Below are positions 1 to 8,694 of a stretch of 64,000 nucleotides of DNA, in pieces. The notes under the pieces are model-generated. The model was not told the origin of the DNA and searched no databases. It saw nothing but the letters and a program-made list of their open reading frames with translations. The stretch lies in NCBI RefSeq assembly GCF_001440415.1, contig NZ_LLYA01000035.1, positions 62,001-126,000 on the forward strand. The letters run 5' to 3'. Position 1 is the stretch's first letter, and each line of letters opens with the position of its first letter. A program made the position numbers and the translations under genes. The DNA is from Bradyrhizobium retamae (GTDB lineage: Bacteria > Pseudomonadota > Alphaproteobacteria > Rhizobiales > Xanthobacteraceae).

Positions 1-271
1 CCATCTTCGCTTCCGCGAACGCATCCTGCGGAATGAGACGAGAACCGCGGGCGAGATAGCGGATGATGGCGTTGGATTGCGCCAGCGTGCGACCGTCGTC
101 GAGTTCGATCGTCGGCACCTGGCCGGCGCCATTGCGCTTGAGAAATTCCGCCGTCCGCGTCTCGCCCTTGAGCGTATCGAGCGCCATCCAGGTGTAGGGC
201 AGCGCGAGATGGTCGCACACCCACTTCACCTTCAGGCAATTGCCGGAATTGGTATCGCCGTAGACCTTCAT
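1..271 (-). CDS. Glutathione S-transferase, N-terminal part (cut by window edge)
   Basis: The ATG lies at 271 on the minus strand and the frame runs open to base 1, giving about 90 residues of the thioredoxin-fold domain. It begins MKVYGDTNSGNCLKV and carries GAGQVPTIELDDG and AQSNAIIRYL, the cis-Pro and the Glu/Asp-Ser glutathione-binding region of GSTs (here Q-S-N-A-I). Family knowledge: such proteins conjugate or reduce electrophiles with glutathione in the cytosol. The helical substrate domain is outside the window, so substrate class cannot be assigned. It is similar in style to the GST at 16182-16835. Confidence 0.85.
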   Translation of the reverse strand, partial: MKVYGDTNSGNCLKVKWVCDHLALPYTWMALDTLKGETRTAEFLKRNGAGQVPTIELDDGRTLAQSNAIIRYLARGSRLIPQDAFAEAKM

Positions 272-352
272 GCGCCGCCCTCGTTAGGGCGATAGTGCAA
301 CAGGCGGCGGCAATTCTGTCAACGGCGCCGGAGCGGCGCCGCCGTAGCGGGA

Positions 353-1171
353 TCAGAATTTGTAGCCGAGGCCAGCGCGGACCGTGTTGATGGTGGTATC
401 GACGCTCGAAGTAAACCGGAGATACTCCCACTCGGCGCGAAGGAAAAGGCCCGCGTATAGCATCACATCGACGCCGACACCGCCGGCGAAACCGGTGATG
501 AAATGAGAGTTGGCGTTGTCCGTCAGGCTACCACCTCCCGAGTAGTTGGGCAGCGGTGGAATGGCCGAGCCGACATATTGATAGTTAGCGGCATAATCGG
601 CCCTGCGGTTGATATTCGCCTGCCCCATTGCAATGCCGGCAAATCCATAGGGCAAGAAGTTGTCGATAGCGTATCCGCCGCGCACCCGCAGCGAGCCGTA
701 ATCGGTGACTTTCATCGACGCGCTCGAGGATATCGCAACGGTGGACACATAGTCGGCCGGATACTGAAACGAGCGGGCTTGCGCGCCGCTGTTGGCTCCA
801 AAAAAATTGCCATGGGTGTAGTTCAGTTCGATGGCGACGACGGCTTCGGTCCACTGCCAATTATACCCGATGAACCCGCCAAAGCCGCTATTTTGCATAT
901 GGGCCTTGCCGTGCACCGGCCACCTCGAGATGCTGAACTCCGATTCCAGATCGAGATTGTTCATCAGCTTGGCGAGCAAGTCCTGGCCGGAATTGGTGAA
1001 GTCCATGTCCGCCGCGCCGTGAGAAGCGTGGCCACCGATATAGCCGCCGCCCCAGTTGACGTTGCTTGCGCTCAGTCCGTCGGTGAAGCTGCCGCGGAGA
1101 AACGGCATATCAGCCGCCTGCGCACCACTTACCGCTCCACACATCACCGCAACAAATAAAAAACGACGCAT
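353..1171 (-). CDS. Outer-membrane beta-barrel protein (Omp25/RopB-like porin family)
   Basis: 272 residues. I start at the ATG at 1171 because it gives a clean signal peptide ([19 protein letters not shown], cleavage before ADMP); the open frame extends further upstream but without signal-like sequence. The mature part is rich in Gly, Asn and aromatic residues in alternating patterns (WGGGYIGGHASHG near the N-terminus, RVRGGYAIDNFLPYGFAGIA in the middle) and ends in a C-terminal aromatic (GLGYKF), typical of 8-stranded barrels inserted by Bam. These proteins are abundant structural or haemin-binding outer-membrane proteins in Rhizobiales. Physiological role here is unknown. It lies next to a second barrel gene, separated by a terminator, so they are probably transcribed separately. 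Confidence 0.85.
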   Translation of the reverse strand: MRRFLFVAVMCGAVSGAQAADMPFLRGSFTDGLSASNVNWGGGYIGGHASHGAADMDFTNSGQDLLAKLMNNLDLESEFSISRWPVHGKAHMQNSGFGGFIGYNWQWTEAVVAIELNYTHGNFFGANSGAQARSFQYPADYVSTVAISSSASMKVTDYGSLRVRGGYAIDNFLPYGFAGIAMGQANINRRADYAANYQYVGSAIPPLPNYSGGGSLTDNANSHFITGFAGGVGVDVMLYAGLFLRAEWEYLRFTSSVDTTINTVRAGLGYKF

Positions 1172-1321
1172 CGCAACGCTCCATCGCCCCACTCTGAACT
1201 TGCGCTGATCATCGCCTGTTAACCTTAACCAATGGTTGTCGCGCCTTCCGATTGGCGCAATCTTACCGAAAAGCGGGCGAATATTTTTCGTCAGCCGCCG
1301 CGTGCGCATCGGCACGCGCAA

Positions 1322-1353
1322 AAGCAAAACGGCGCGGGAAGCTCCCGCGCCGT
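1322..1353 (-). terminator. Rho-independent terminator of the 1383-2225 gene
   Basis: Perfect 11-bp GC-rich inverted repeat (arms 1329-1339 and 1343-1353, 3-nt loop). On the minus strand it is followed by TTTTGCTTTT. It sits 30 bases past the stop of the barrel gene at 1383-2225, so it should end that transcript before the next minus-strand gene. Confidence 0.8.
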
Positions 1354-1382
1354 CTGCAAATATTAACGAGTGAAGGTCGCGA

Positions 1383-2225
1383 TTAACCTTTGCGGATCAG
1401 CGGCGGCGGTGCGTAGACCTGCGGAGATTCCAGATTCCAACGCACGCCGAGCTTCAGATCATGCGAGGTGATATCCTTGAACTTGAAAACATTGTTGGTG
1501 GTTACCCCGGTGTAGTCCGAGAGGATGCCGGTTTGTCCTTCACCCAGATTGACATAACTGTAGGCAAGTTCGAGCACGAGATTCGGATTGACGTTATAGG
1601 CAAGACCAGCGTGGGCTGCCCACGCGAAATTCCACTTCGAGCCGGTCGGCGCGCTCGCGAAACTCGTCGTTGTGAATGGCAGGTTGTTCGTTCCCGTATC
1701 CGTAAAATTCGAGATCGTCACGCGCGCGCCCCCGACGCCGGCACCGATGAACGGGGTAATGCACCACCAGGTGCCGAGATCGACATAGGCATTGGCCATC
1801 ACCAGCCACTCGGACTTGCTGCCACCGTAATTGTCGATCCCACTATAAGCGATGCCGCCGGCAGTTCCGGTGAAGCGGTCGGTCGCTTTAAAATTGGCGT
1901 TGCCACGATACTGCCCGGTCACGTCAGCACGGAACCAGTTGTTGAGCCGGTACCCGACACCGATTCCATAGATGCCTGCAGTGTCGAACGCAGACTGCTG
2001 CTCGAACGATGTCAGCTCCGAATAGGCGGATTCACGGCCATAGTGAACGTCCTTCACTTTCTGATTGCTGAAGCCGATGTCGCCGCGCAGATACCAGCCG
2101 CCGAAATCCTCGACCACCGGGGCCGGAGCGTACGGAGGGGGCGCAATCGCCATGTCGGCAGCAAACGCCGCCTGGGACAACAAAGTGGCCGCACCGGCGG
2201 CAATGAAAGACTTAACGCTACGCAT
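1383..2225 (-). CDS. Outer-membrane beta-barrel protein (Omp/RopB-like)
   Basis: 280 residues from the ATG at 2225, chosen for its signal peptide (MRSVKSFIAAGAATLLSQAAFA, then ADMA). A Pro-rich linker (PPPYAPAPVVED) is followed by FGGWYLRGDIGFSNQ, a very common opening of rhizobial outer-membrane barrels, and by repeated amphipathic strands (VGYRLNNWFRADVTGQYRG, GAGVGGARVTISNF, LGVRWNL). Family knowledge: an outer-membrane barrel of the opacity/RopB type with a role in envelope integrity. It is paralogous in architecture to the preceding gene but not closely similar, so a recent tandem duplication is unlikely. A strong terminator follows. Confidence 0.85.
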   Translation of the reverse strand: MRSVKSFIAAGAATLLSQAAFAADMAIAPPPYAPAPVVEDFGGWYLRGDIGFSNQKVKDVHYGRESAYSELTSFEQQSAFDTAGIYGIGVGYRLNNWFRADVTGQYRGNANFKATDRFTGTAGGIAYSGIDNYGGSKSEWLVMANAYVDLGTWWCITPFIGAGVGGARVTISNFTDTGTNNLPFTTTSFASAPTGSKWNFAWAAHAGLAYNVNPNLVLELAYSYVNLGEGQTGILSDYTGVTTNNVFKFKDITSHDLKLGVRWNLESPQVYAPPPLIRKG

Positions 2226-2514
2226 GGGTTCGTCCTTTTGTCCGGTGAGGCTGAACTGCAAAGGGGCCCCACTTCAAAATCCACGGACGAACGATGGCAT
2301 CAAATGCTTAAACGGCGCTTAACCCTAATTTTTAAGGTTGATAATCTCTGACTTTTTTCACGGCGCCGCTTGCGACGCGAGTCTCGATGCACTGCACACG
2401 ACACATGAAGCGAAAGCGCCATACACCCTAACGATATATCGAGAATCAGCGCGCTGCCGCGCCGTTAAGACTTTGTTGATGCGGCGAGCTACGCCCTCGC
2501 CTCGCGGTAACTCG

Positions 2515-3774
2515 TCAGCGCACGTGCTTTGGCATCTTCGGCAGGAACACCGCGAGCAGGCCGAGCGCGGGCAGGAATGCGCAGAGGTGATAGACGAAGG
2601 CGATGCCGGTGTGATCGGCAAGCTTGCCGAGCACCGCCGCGCCCAGTCCGCCGATACCGAAGGCCACGCCGAAGAACACGCCGGAGATCATTCCGAAGCG
2701 ATGCGGCATCAGCTCCTGCGCGAACACGATGATGGAGGACGTCGCTGACGAAATGATCAGGCCGATGAACACCGTCAGCACGGCGCTCGCGTAGAGGCCG
2801 GCATAGGGCAGCGCCAGCGTGAACGGCAGCGCGCCGAGGATCGAGAACCAGATGACGTATTTGCGCCCGAAGCGATCGCCGAGCGGCCCGCCGAAAAATG
2901 CGCCCACCGCATTGGCGGCAAGAAACAGGAAGAGATAGAGCTGGGCTGCCTGCGTCGACACCTGAAACTTTTCGATTAGATAGAAGATGTAGTAGCTCGA
3001 CAGGCTCGACACGTAGAGCTGCTTGGAGAACAACAGCGCAACCAGCACCGCGAGCGCGATTCTGACGCGCCGGGAATCCGGCAGGTCCGGATGACGTTCC
3101 ACCGCCGCCGCTTTCTTCGTCGTGATCTGCGGCTTGTACCAGACCCCGATCCGCCACAGGATTACGATCGCCAGAAACGCGATCGACGAAAACCAGGCGA
3201 TCGAGGGCTGGCCGAACGGCACCACGATCAGCGCCGCCAGCACCGGTCCCATCGACGTACCGAAACTGCCGCCGAGCTGAAACACCGATTGCGCGAAGCC
3301 GTAGCGCCCGCCGGAAGCCAGCCGCGCGATCCGCGCCGACTCCGGGTGAAACACCGCAGACCCAAGTCCGACCAGCGCCGCCGCGATCAGGATGATCGGA
3401 TAGAGATGCGCGACGCTGAGCAATAGCAAGCCGAAGAACGTAAAGCCCATGCCTATCGCAAGCGAGAACGGCTGCGCCTTCTTGTCGGTGAAGTGCCCGA
3501 CGACGGGCTGCAGCAGCGACGCGGTGAACTGAAACGCCAGCGTGATCATGCCGATCTGCGCGTAGTCGAGCGCGTAGGCGTCCTTCAGGATCGGATAGAC
3601 GGACGCAATCAACGACTGCATGGTGTCGTTGAGGAAATGCGAGAAGCTGATGCCGGCAAGCACGATGTAGGCCGGCCCTGCCGCCGCCGCTTTCGCGGCA
3701 AGCCCCGGCGCCGCGTCCGACACGACCACCGGCGCGGTCGCGGTTTCCTCAGTTACGATGACGGGCTTGTTCAA
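2515..3774 (-). CDS. MFS efflux transporter, fosmidomycin-resistance (Fsr) type
   Basis: 419 residues with about 12 hydrophobic segments. After a 30-residue Ala-rich cytosolic leader comes ISFSHFLNDTMQSLIASVYP, the hallmark first helix of the Fsr branch (H-x-x-N-D). FHPESARIARLASGGRYG and QLGGSFGTSMGPVLAA are also characteristic, and the MFS loop G-D-R-F-G-R-K appears after helix 8. Fsr proteins export fosmidomycin and related compounds through the inner membrane; the real substrate here is unproven. It stands between the barrel genes and glmM, all on the minus strand, 145 bases downstream of glmM. Confidence 0.85.
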   Translation of the reverse strand: MNKPVIVTEETATAPVVVSDAAPGLAAKAAAAGPAYIVLAGISFSHFLNDTMQSLIASVYPILKDAYALDYAQIGMITLAFQFTASLLQPVVGHFTDKKAQPFSLAIGMGFTFFGLLLLSVAHLYPIILIAAALVGLGSAVFHPESARIARLASGGRYGFAQSVFQLGGSFGTSMGPVLAALIVVPFGQPSIAWFSSIAFLAIVILWRIGVWYKPQITTKKAAAVERHPDLPDSRRVRIALAVLVALLFSKQLYVSSLSSYYIFYLIEKFQVSTQAAQLYLFLFLAANAVGAFFGGPLGDRFGRKYVIWFSILGALPFTLALPYAGLYASAVLTVFIGLIISSATSSIIVFAQELMPHRFGMISGVFFGVAFGIGGLGAAVLGKLADHTGIAFVYHLCAFLPALGLLAVFLPKMPKHVR

Positions 3775-3919
3775 CGGCGCATTCCGAAAAGGATTCGTGG
3801 ACGCAATGCCGCGTTTTTACGCCGCACGCCCAGTTGCGACCAGCAGCAATAGCCGATAGCTGCGATGCGCTCCTGCGCACCGCAGATCAGCAATCGCGCG
3901 TCCTTTGGATAAAGCGTGC

Positions 3920-5266
3920 TTATGCCGCGGCGGCGTGGCCGAGCGCGTTGACGATCTGGTCGACGACTTCCTCGACCAGGAGGCGGTCGTCGCCCTCGCC
4001 CATCACGCGGATCACAGGCTCGGTGCCGGACGAACGCACCAGCAGCCGGCCGTGGCCGTTGAGGCGATTCTCGCCGTCCATGATCGCCGATTTCACCTCG
4101 GCGTGGTCGAGCGGCTTGCCGGAGCGATAGCGTACGTTCTTCAGAATCTGCGGCAGCGGATCGAAGCGGTGGCAGACCTCCGACACCGGGCGGCGAAGCT
4201 TTTGCACCACGGCCAGCACCTGCAGCGCTGCGACGAAGCCGTCGCCTGTCGTGGCGTAGTCGGAGAGGATGATATGGCCCGATGGCTCGCCGCCGAGATT
4301 GTAGCCCTGCGACAGCATCTGCTCGAGCACGTAGCGGTCGCCGACCGGCGTGCGCACCATGCCGAGGCCCTGCCCCTCGAGGAAGCGCTCTAGCCCGAGA
4401 TTCGACATCACGGTAGCGACGATGCCGGGCTTGGCAAGACGGCCGTCTTCCTTCCAGCTTTGCGCGATCACCGCGAGCAACTGGTCGCCATCGACGACGT
4501 GGCCGCGCTCGTCGACCAGGATGACGCGATCGGCGTCGCCATCGAGCGCAATGCCGATATCGGCGCGCATCTCGCGCACCTTCTTGGCGAGCGCCTCCGG
4601 CGAGGTCGAGCCGCACTCCTTGTTGATGTTAAAGCCGTCGGGTTCGACGCCGATCGCGATGACGTCGGCTCCGAGCTCCCACAGTGCTTCCGGCACCACC
4701 TTGTAGGCCGCGCCGTGCGCGCAATCGATCACAACGCGCAGGCCGTCGAGCGAGAGCTCGCGCGGTAGCGTCCGCTTGGCGAATTCGATATAGCGGTCGT
4801 GGACGCCGTCGATGCGGCGGGCGCGCCCGAGGCTAGCGCTCTGCGCCAAGCGACGGTCGATCGGCTCGTCGAGCAGTTGCTCGATCTGCTTCTCGACGTC
4901 GTCGGACAGTTTGAAGCCCTGCGGACCGAACAGCTTGATGCCGTTGTCCTCGAACAGATTGTGCGACGCTGAAATCATCACGCCGAGATCGGCGCGCATC
5001 GACTTGGTCAGCATCGCGACCGCCGGCGTCGGCATCGGGCCGAGCAGCAGCACGTCCATGCCGACCGAGGTAAATCCGGCCACCATGGCGTATTCGATCA
5101 TGTAGCCGGAGAGCCGCGTGTCCTTGCCGATCACGACGCGGTGGCGATGGTCGCCACGCTGAAACACCAGGCCGGCCGCCTGGCCCACCTTGAGCGCGAG
5201 CTCCGGCGTGATCAGACCATTGGCGCGGCCCCGAATTCCGTCGGTACCGAAATATTTGCGACTCAT
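3920..5266 (-). CDS. glmM: Phosphoglucosamine mutase GlmM
   Basis: 448 residues, the usual family length. Converts glucosamine-6-phosphate to glucosamine-1-phosphate on the way to UDP-GlcNAc for peptidoglycan and LPS. Start at 5266 gives the canonical [13 protein letters not shown]; a slightly longer frame exists but adds only MAGGH. The phosphoserine loop is SASHN with the active serine at residue 101, the Mg2+ loop is DGDADR (mid-protein), the sugar-binding loop is GEPSGH, and the phosphate-binding loop near the C-terminus is [12 protein letters not shown]. All key residues are present. The gene stands alone; the partners usually beside glmM (ftsH, folP) are not here. Confidence 0.97.
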   Translation of the reverse strand: MSRKYFGTDGIRGRANGLITPELALKVGQAAGLVFQRGDHRHRVVIGKDTRLSGYMIEYAMVAGFTSVGMDVLLLGPMPTPAVAMLTKSMRADLGVMISASHNLFEDNGIKLFGPQGFKLSDDVEKQIEQLLDEPIDRRLAQSASLGRARRIDGVHDRYIEFAKRTLPRELSLDGLRVVIDCAHGAAYKVVPEALWELGADVIAIGVEPDGFNINKECGSTSPEALAKKVREMRADIGIALDGDADRVILVDERGHVVDGDQLLAVIAQSWKEDGRLAKPGIVATVMSNLGLERFLEGQGLGMVRTPVGDRYVLEQMLSQGYNLGGEPSGHIILSDYATTGDGFVAALQVLAVVQKLRRPVSEVCHRFDPLPQILKNVRYRSGKPLDHAEVKSAIMDGENRLNGHGRLLVRSSGTEPVIRVMGEGDDRLLVEEVVDQIVNALGHAAAA

Positions 5267-5475
5267 GTGACCCCCAGCCATTCCGGGATTTCTTCATGGC
5301 CTTGCGACCACGAACCCGAATGCCTCCATTGTAGCGTGCTGGGGGTTATAATCCTTCGCCCGCCAAAATGGCTTCAAAAAATATGATGAATCATTACGGC
5401 CATTGGCGGCCAAAAGGCAATATAACTATTTGGTATATTTGGATATTCACGACAAGCAGCCATCGGCCTGCCGGC

Positions 5476-5739
<264 letters not shown>

Positions 5740-5760
5740 TCAAGAAGGGCCGGGACGTCC

Positions 5761-6897
5761 ATGAAGCATATCACCTGCATTGAGGATCTGCGCCAGTTGC
5801 ACAAGCGCAGGGTTCCCAAGGCGTTTTTCGACTACGCCGACCGCGGCTCCTACACCGAGGACACGCTGCGGGCCAATTCGGAGGATCTGCAGCAGATCAA
5901 GTTCCGCCAGCGCATCCTGGTCGACGTCTCCAAGCGCGATCTCTCCACGACGATCCTCGGCGAGCCGGCCGCGATGCCATTGATCCTGGCGCCGGTCGGC
6001 CTGCTCGGCATGCAGCATGGCGACGGCGAAATTCATGCCTGCCGCTCCGCGCAGGCCGCCGGCATTCCCTTCACCCAGAGTACAATGTCGATCTGCTCGA
6101 TCGAGGATATCGCCGCCGCCGTCGACAAGCCGTTCTGGTTCCAGCTCTACGTGATGAAGGACCGCGGCTTCATCAAATCGCTGATCGAGCGCGCGATTGC
6201 GGCGAAATGCTCGGCGCTGGTGCTGACCGTCGATTTGCAGGTGATCGGCCAGCGCCATCAGGACATCAAGAACGGCATGACGGTGCCGCCGGAATGGTCG
6301 CTGTCGAAGCTGCTCGATTTCGCGAGCAAGCCGTCATGGGTCGCGGGCGTGCTGCGCGGCAAGCGCCGCACCTTCGGCAACATCGTCGGCCACGTCAAAG
6401 GCACCGAGGATCTCACCAAACTCTCGGAGTGGACCGCGTCGCAATTTGATACCTCGCTGAACTGGAGGGACATCGACTGGATTCGCTCGATCTGGCCGGG
6501 CAAGCTGATCCTCAAAGGCATTCTCGACGTCGAGGACGCCGAAATCGCGGCCAAGACCGGCGCGCAGGCGATCGTGGTCTCCAACCATGGCGGCCGCCAG
6601 CTCGACGGCGCGCCGTCCTCGATCGAGGTGTTGCCGGAAATCGTCGATACCGTCGGCTCAAAGATGGAGATCATGTTCGACGGCGGCATCCGCTCCGGCC
6701 AGGACGTGGTGCGCGCGCTCGCGCTCGGCGCCAAATCCTGCATGATCGGCCGCGCCTATGTCTATGGCCTAGGGGCCGGCGGCGAAGCCGGCGTCGCCAA
6801 GGCGCTCGACATCCTGGCTAAGGAAATGCTCACCACGATGGGGCTGTGCGGCGTCAATACGATTGCCGAGATCGACGATCGCGTGCTGGCGGTTTGA
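5761..6897 (+). CDS. lldD: FMN-dependent alpha-hydroxyacid oxidase / L-lactate dehydrogenase (LldD family)
   Basis: 378 residues from the ATG at 5761 (MKHITCIEDLRQLHKRR), the standard start of the family; an upstream in-frame ATG adds only a non-conserved leader. A TIM barrel binding FMN: LAPVGLLGMQHGDGE early, QLYVMKDR, then the catalytic His and substrate Arg in SNHGGRQLDG (about residues 272-281), and the FMN phosphate loops DGGIRSGQDVVRALALGA and GRAYVYGLGAGGE. Such enzymes oxidise L-2-hydroxyacids (lactate, glycolate, mandelate) and feed electrons to quinone or oxygen. Substrate is inferred, not shown; no lactate permease or regulator is adjacent. Confidence 0.88.
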   Translation: MKHITCIEDLRQLHKRRVPKAFFDYADRGSYTEDTLRANSEDLQQIKFRQRILVDVSKRDLSTTILGEPAAMPLILAPVGLLGMQHGDGEIHACRSAQAAGIPFTQSTMSICSIEDIAAAVDKPFWFQLYVMKDRGFIKSLIERAIAAKCSALVLTVDLQVIGQRHQDIKNGMTVPPEWSLSKLLDFASKPSWVAGVLRGKRRTFGNIVGHVKGTEDLTKLSEWTASQFDTSLNWRDIDWIRSIWPGKLILKGILDVEDAEIAAKTGAQAIVVSNHGGRQLDGAPSSIEVLPEIVDTVGSKMEIMFDGGIRSGQDVVRALALGAKSCMIGRAYVYGLGAGGEAGVAKALDILAKEMLTTMGLCGVNTIAEIDDRVLAV

Positions 6898-6982
6898 GGG
6901 AAGCTCCTCGCCGGTCGTCCCGGACAACCGCCTTACTTCCTTCTCCCCTTGTGGGAGAAAGGAAGAAAGAGAGCCCTTCGCG

Positions 6983-7609
6983 TCACATCGGCGGTGTGAT
7001 GCCGTCGCGGCCGACATTGACGCGGTTGGCTTCGAGCGTGCCGTCGTCCTTCTTCACCGCACCGAAGATGATGATCTTCGCGCCCGGCTTCAGCTCGGAC
7101 TTGTCGCCGGCGACGAAGGTGACAACAGGCGTATCCGGCGGCACCACGACTTTCTTTTCGCCGTCTTTGTATTTGACCAAAATATTCTGCCCGTCGGTGC
7201 CCTTCACCGTCTGGGCGACGGTGGCGTTGGTCATGGTCGAGTTCGGTCGCTGATCCCATGGCCGAAAGCCTTCGGCCGCGCCGCGCTGGTTCTCCGGGAA
7301 GATATGCACCGCGACCGCCTTCTGGGTGCCGTCCGGCTCCGGCATGCCGGTGACGCCGATATAGGAGCCTTCCTTGATCTCCGACAGCGCGGTCTTCGCC
7401 ACGCCGAACACGGCGACATCGTCGGTGAGGCGGACCTTCATGTCGGCGCCTTCGCGCGACTTGATCGATAGCATGGACCCATCGACTGCCTCGATGGTGC
7501 CGCGAATGCGCACCGTCGGTGGCTGCTGTGCCAGGACCTCCGCTGCAAACAGAGCGACAAGGCCCAGCGAAACCGCAAGCATCGGCGGCCATGAAGAAGA
7601 TTTCGACAT
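6983..7609 (-). CDS. Secreted protein with OB-like repeats, function unknown
   Basis: 208 residues from the ATG at 7609 (MSKSSSWPPML...), chosen because it starts a signal peptide ending AEVLAQ; the open frame continues upstream only as an antisense shadow of aroE. The mature protein has two similar beta-rich halves: VRIRGTIEAVDGSMLSIKSR and NATVAQTVKGTDGQNILVKY, each followed by a short Val-rich strand and a KPGAKIIIFG-type turn. This resembles DUF5666-like OB folds that bind small ligands or metals in the periplasm. The assignment to that fold is inference. A 7-bp inverted repeat (GTTGGAT, 9-nt spacer, ATCCAAC; 7625-7647) lies just upstream of the start. Confidence 0.75.
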   Translation of the reverse strand: MSKSSSWPPMLAVSLGLVALFAAEVLAQQPPTVRIRGTIEAVDGSMLSIKSREGADMKVRLTDDVAVFGVAKTALSEIKEGSYIGVTGMPEPDGTQKAVAVHIFPENQRGAAEGFRPWDQRPNSTMTNATVAQTVKGTDGQNILVKYKDGEKKVVVPPDTPVVTFVAGDKSELKPGAKIIIFGAVKKDDGTLEANRVNVGRDGITPPM

Positions 7610-7737
7610 GATGTTCCTCCCAAAGTTGGATCGGCGCCCAATCCAACGCCAACACCGGGAGGAAATGCCTATTCCACGGCTGGCGCCCCGCCTACCGATC
7701 ATCAAGGCGTGATCGGGTTTAGGCGCGCCAGCGGCGA

Positions 7738-8595
7738 TCATGTATTCGTGAGATCGGCTTCGACGAGCGCACGAAGCTCCGGCGTCACCTCGGGACGCCG
7801 TCCGAACCACAATTCGAATCCCCGCACCGCCTGATGCAAGAGCATGCCGAGCCCGTCGGCCGTCTTCAGCCCGCGCGCGCGCGCAGCGGTCAGCAGCGGC
7901 GTGTCGAGCGGCACATAAACGAGATCGGCGACGACGGCGCGTGACGGCAGCCGGCCGACATCGAGTTCGAGCGGCGGCTGGCCCTTCATGCCGAGCGAGG
8001 TGGTATTCACCAGAAGCCCGGCGCTCGGCAGGAGATCGCCGAGCGTATCCCACGCCACGGGCAACACGCTCGCACCGAACTGATCCGCCAACGCGCTCGC
8101 GCGCGCCATGGTGCGATTGACGAGATGAATGCGCTTGATGCCGCGCTCGCGCAGTCCAAACACGACGGCGCGGGACGCACCGCCGGCGCCCAGCACCACC
8201 GCATCCTCGCACTTGTCCCAGCCGCCGGCACAGGCGTCGAGATTGTTGATAAAGCCTTCGACGTCGGTATTGGTCGAGCACAATTCGCCGTCTGCGAACC
8301 ACAGCGTGTTGGCGGCGCCGACCGCGCGGGCGCGCTCATCCGGCTTCGACAGCGCAAGCGCGCGCTCCTTGTGCGGAATGGTGACGTTGGCGCCGACAAA
8401 GCCGCGCAGCGACAGGCGGAAGATGAAATCCTTGAACTCATCGGGCGGCACCGCCTCGATGACATAGCCGCCCTCGATGCCCAGCGTGCGCAGCCAGTAA
8501 TGATGGATCAGCGGCGAGCGCGAATGCGCGGCCGGCCATCCGATCAGGCACGCGGCGGGGGGTTTAGGCACGGCAATAGCCTCCAAAGACGTCAA
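7738..8595 (-). CDS. aroE: Shikimate dehydrogenase AroE
   Basis: 285 residues; reduces 3-dehydroshikimate with NADPH in the shikimate pathway. Shikimate-binding SRSPLIHHYW (from residue 25) and the catalytic lysine in NVTIPHKE (Lys 76) are intact, as is the TNTDVEGF loop. The Rossmann part has GAGGASRAV and NRTMARA, where the Arg after Asn indicates NADPH preference. The C-terminus LGMLLHQAVRGFELWFG is typical. It starts with MTSLEAIAVPKPPAACLIG, slightly extended over E. coli AroE. Located between the secreted protein gene and the EF-G-like gene; in many Rhizobiales aroE lies beside coaE, dnaQ and maf, which are not visible here. Confidence 0.95.
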   Translation of the reverse strand: MTSLEAIAVPKPPAACLIGWPAAHSRSPLIHHYWLRTLGIEGGYVIEAVPPDEFKDFIFRLSLRGFVGANVTIPHKERALALSKPDERARAVGAANTLWFADGELCSTNTDVEGFINNLDACAGGWDKCEDAVVLGAGGASRAVVFGLRERGIKRIHLVNRTMARASALADQFGASVLPVAWDTLGDLLPSAGLLVNTTSLGMKGQPPLELDVGRLPSRAVVADLVYVPLDTPLLTAARARGLKTADGLGMLLHQAVRGFELWFGRRPEVTPELRALVEADLTNT

Positions 8596-8694
8596 TGGCC
8601 GGGATAAACCCGGCCACGATTATCAATTTATCTTTCGCTTAAATGAGTCAAGCACCGGTCGCCGCAGACGGAGCTGCGGCGGCCGACCGCACAG

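Noticed and set aside
2338..2514. Possible small gene upstream of the barrel gene
   Set aside because: Open frames here lack conserved look or ribosome sites; the stretch is better read as the promoter side of the barrel gene and the end of the transporter gene.
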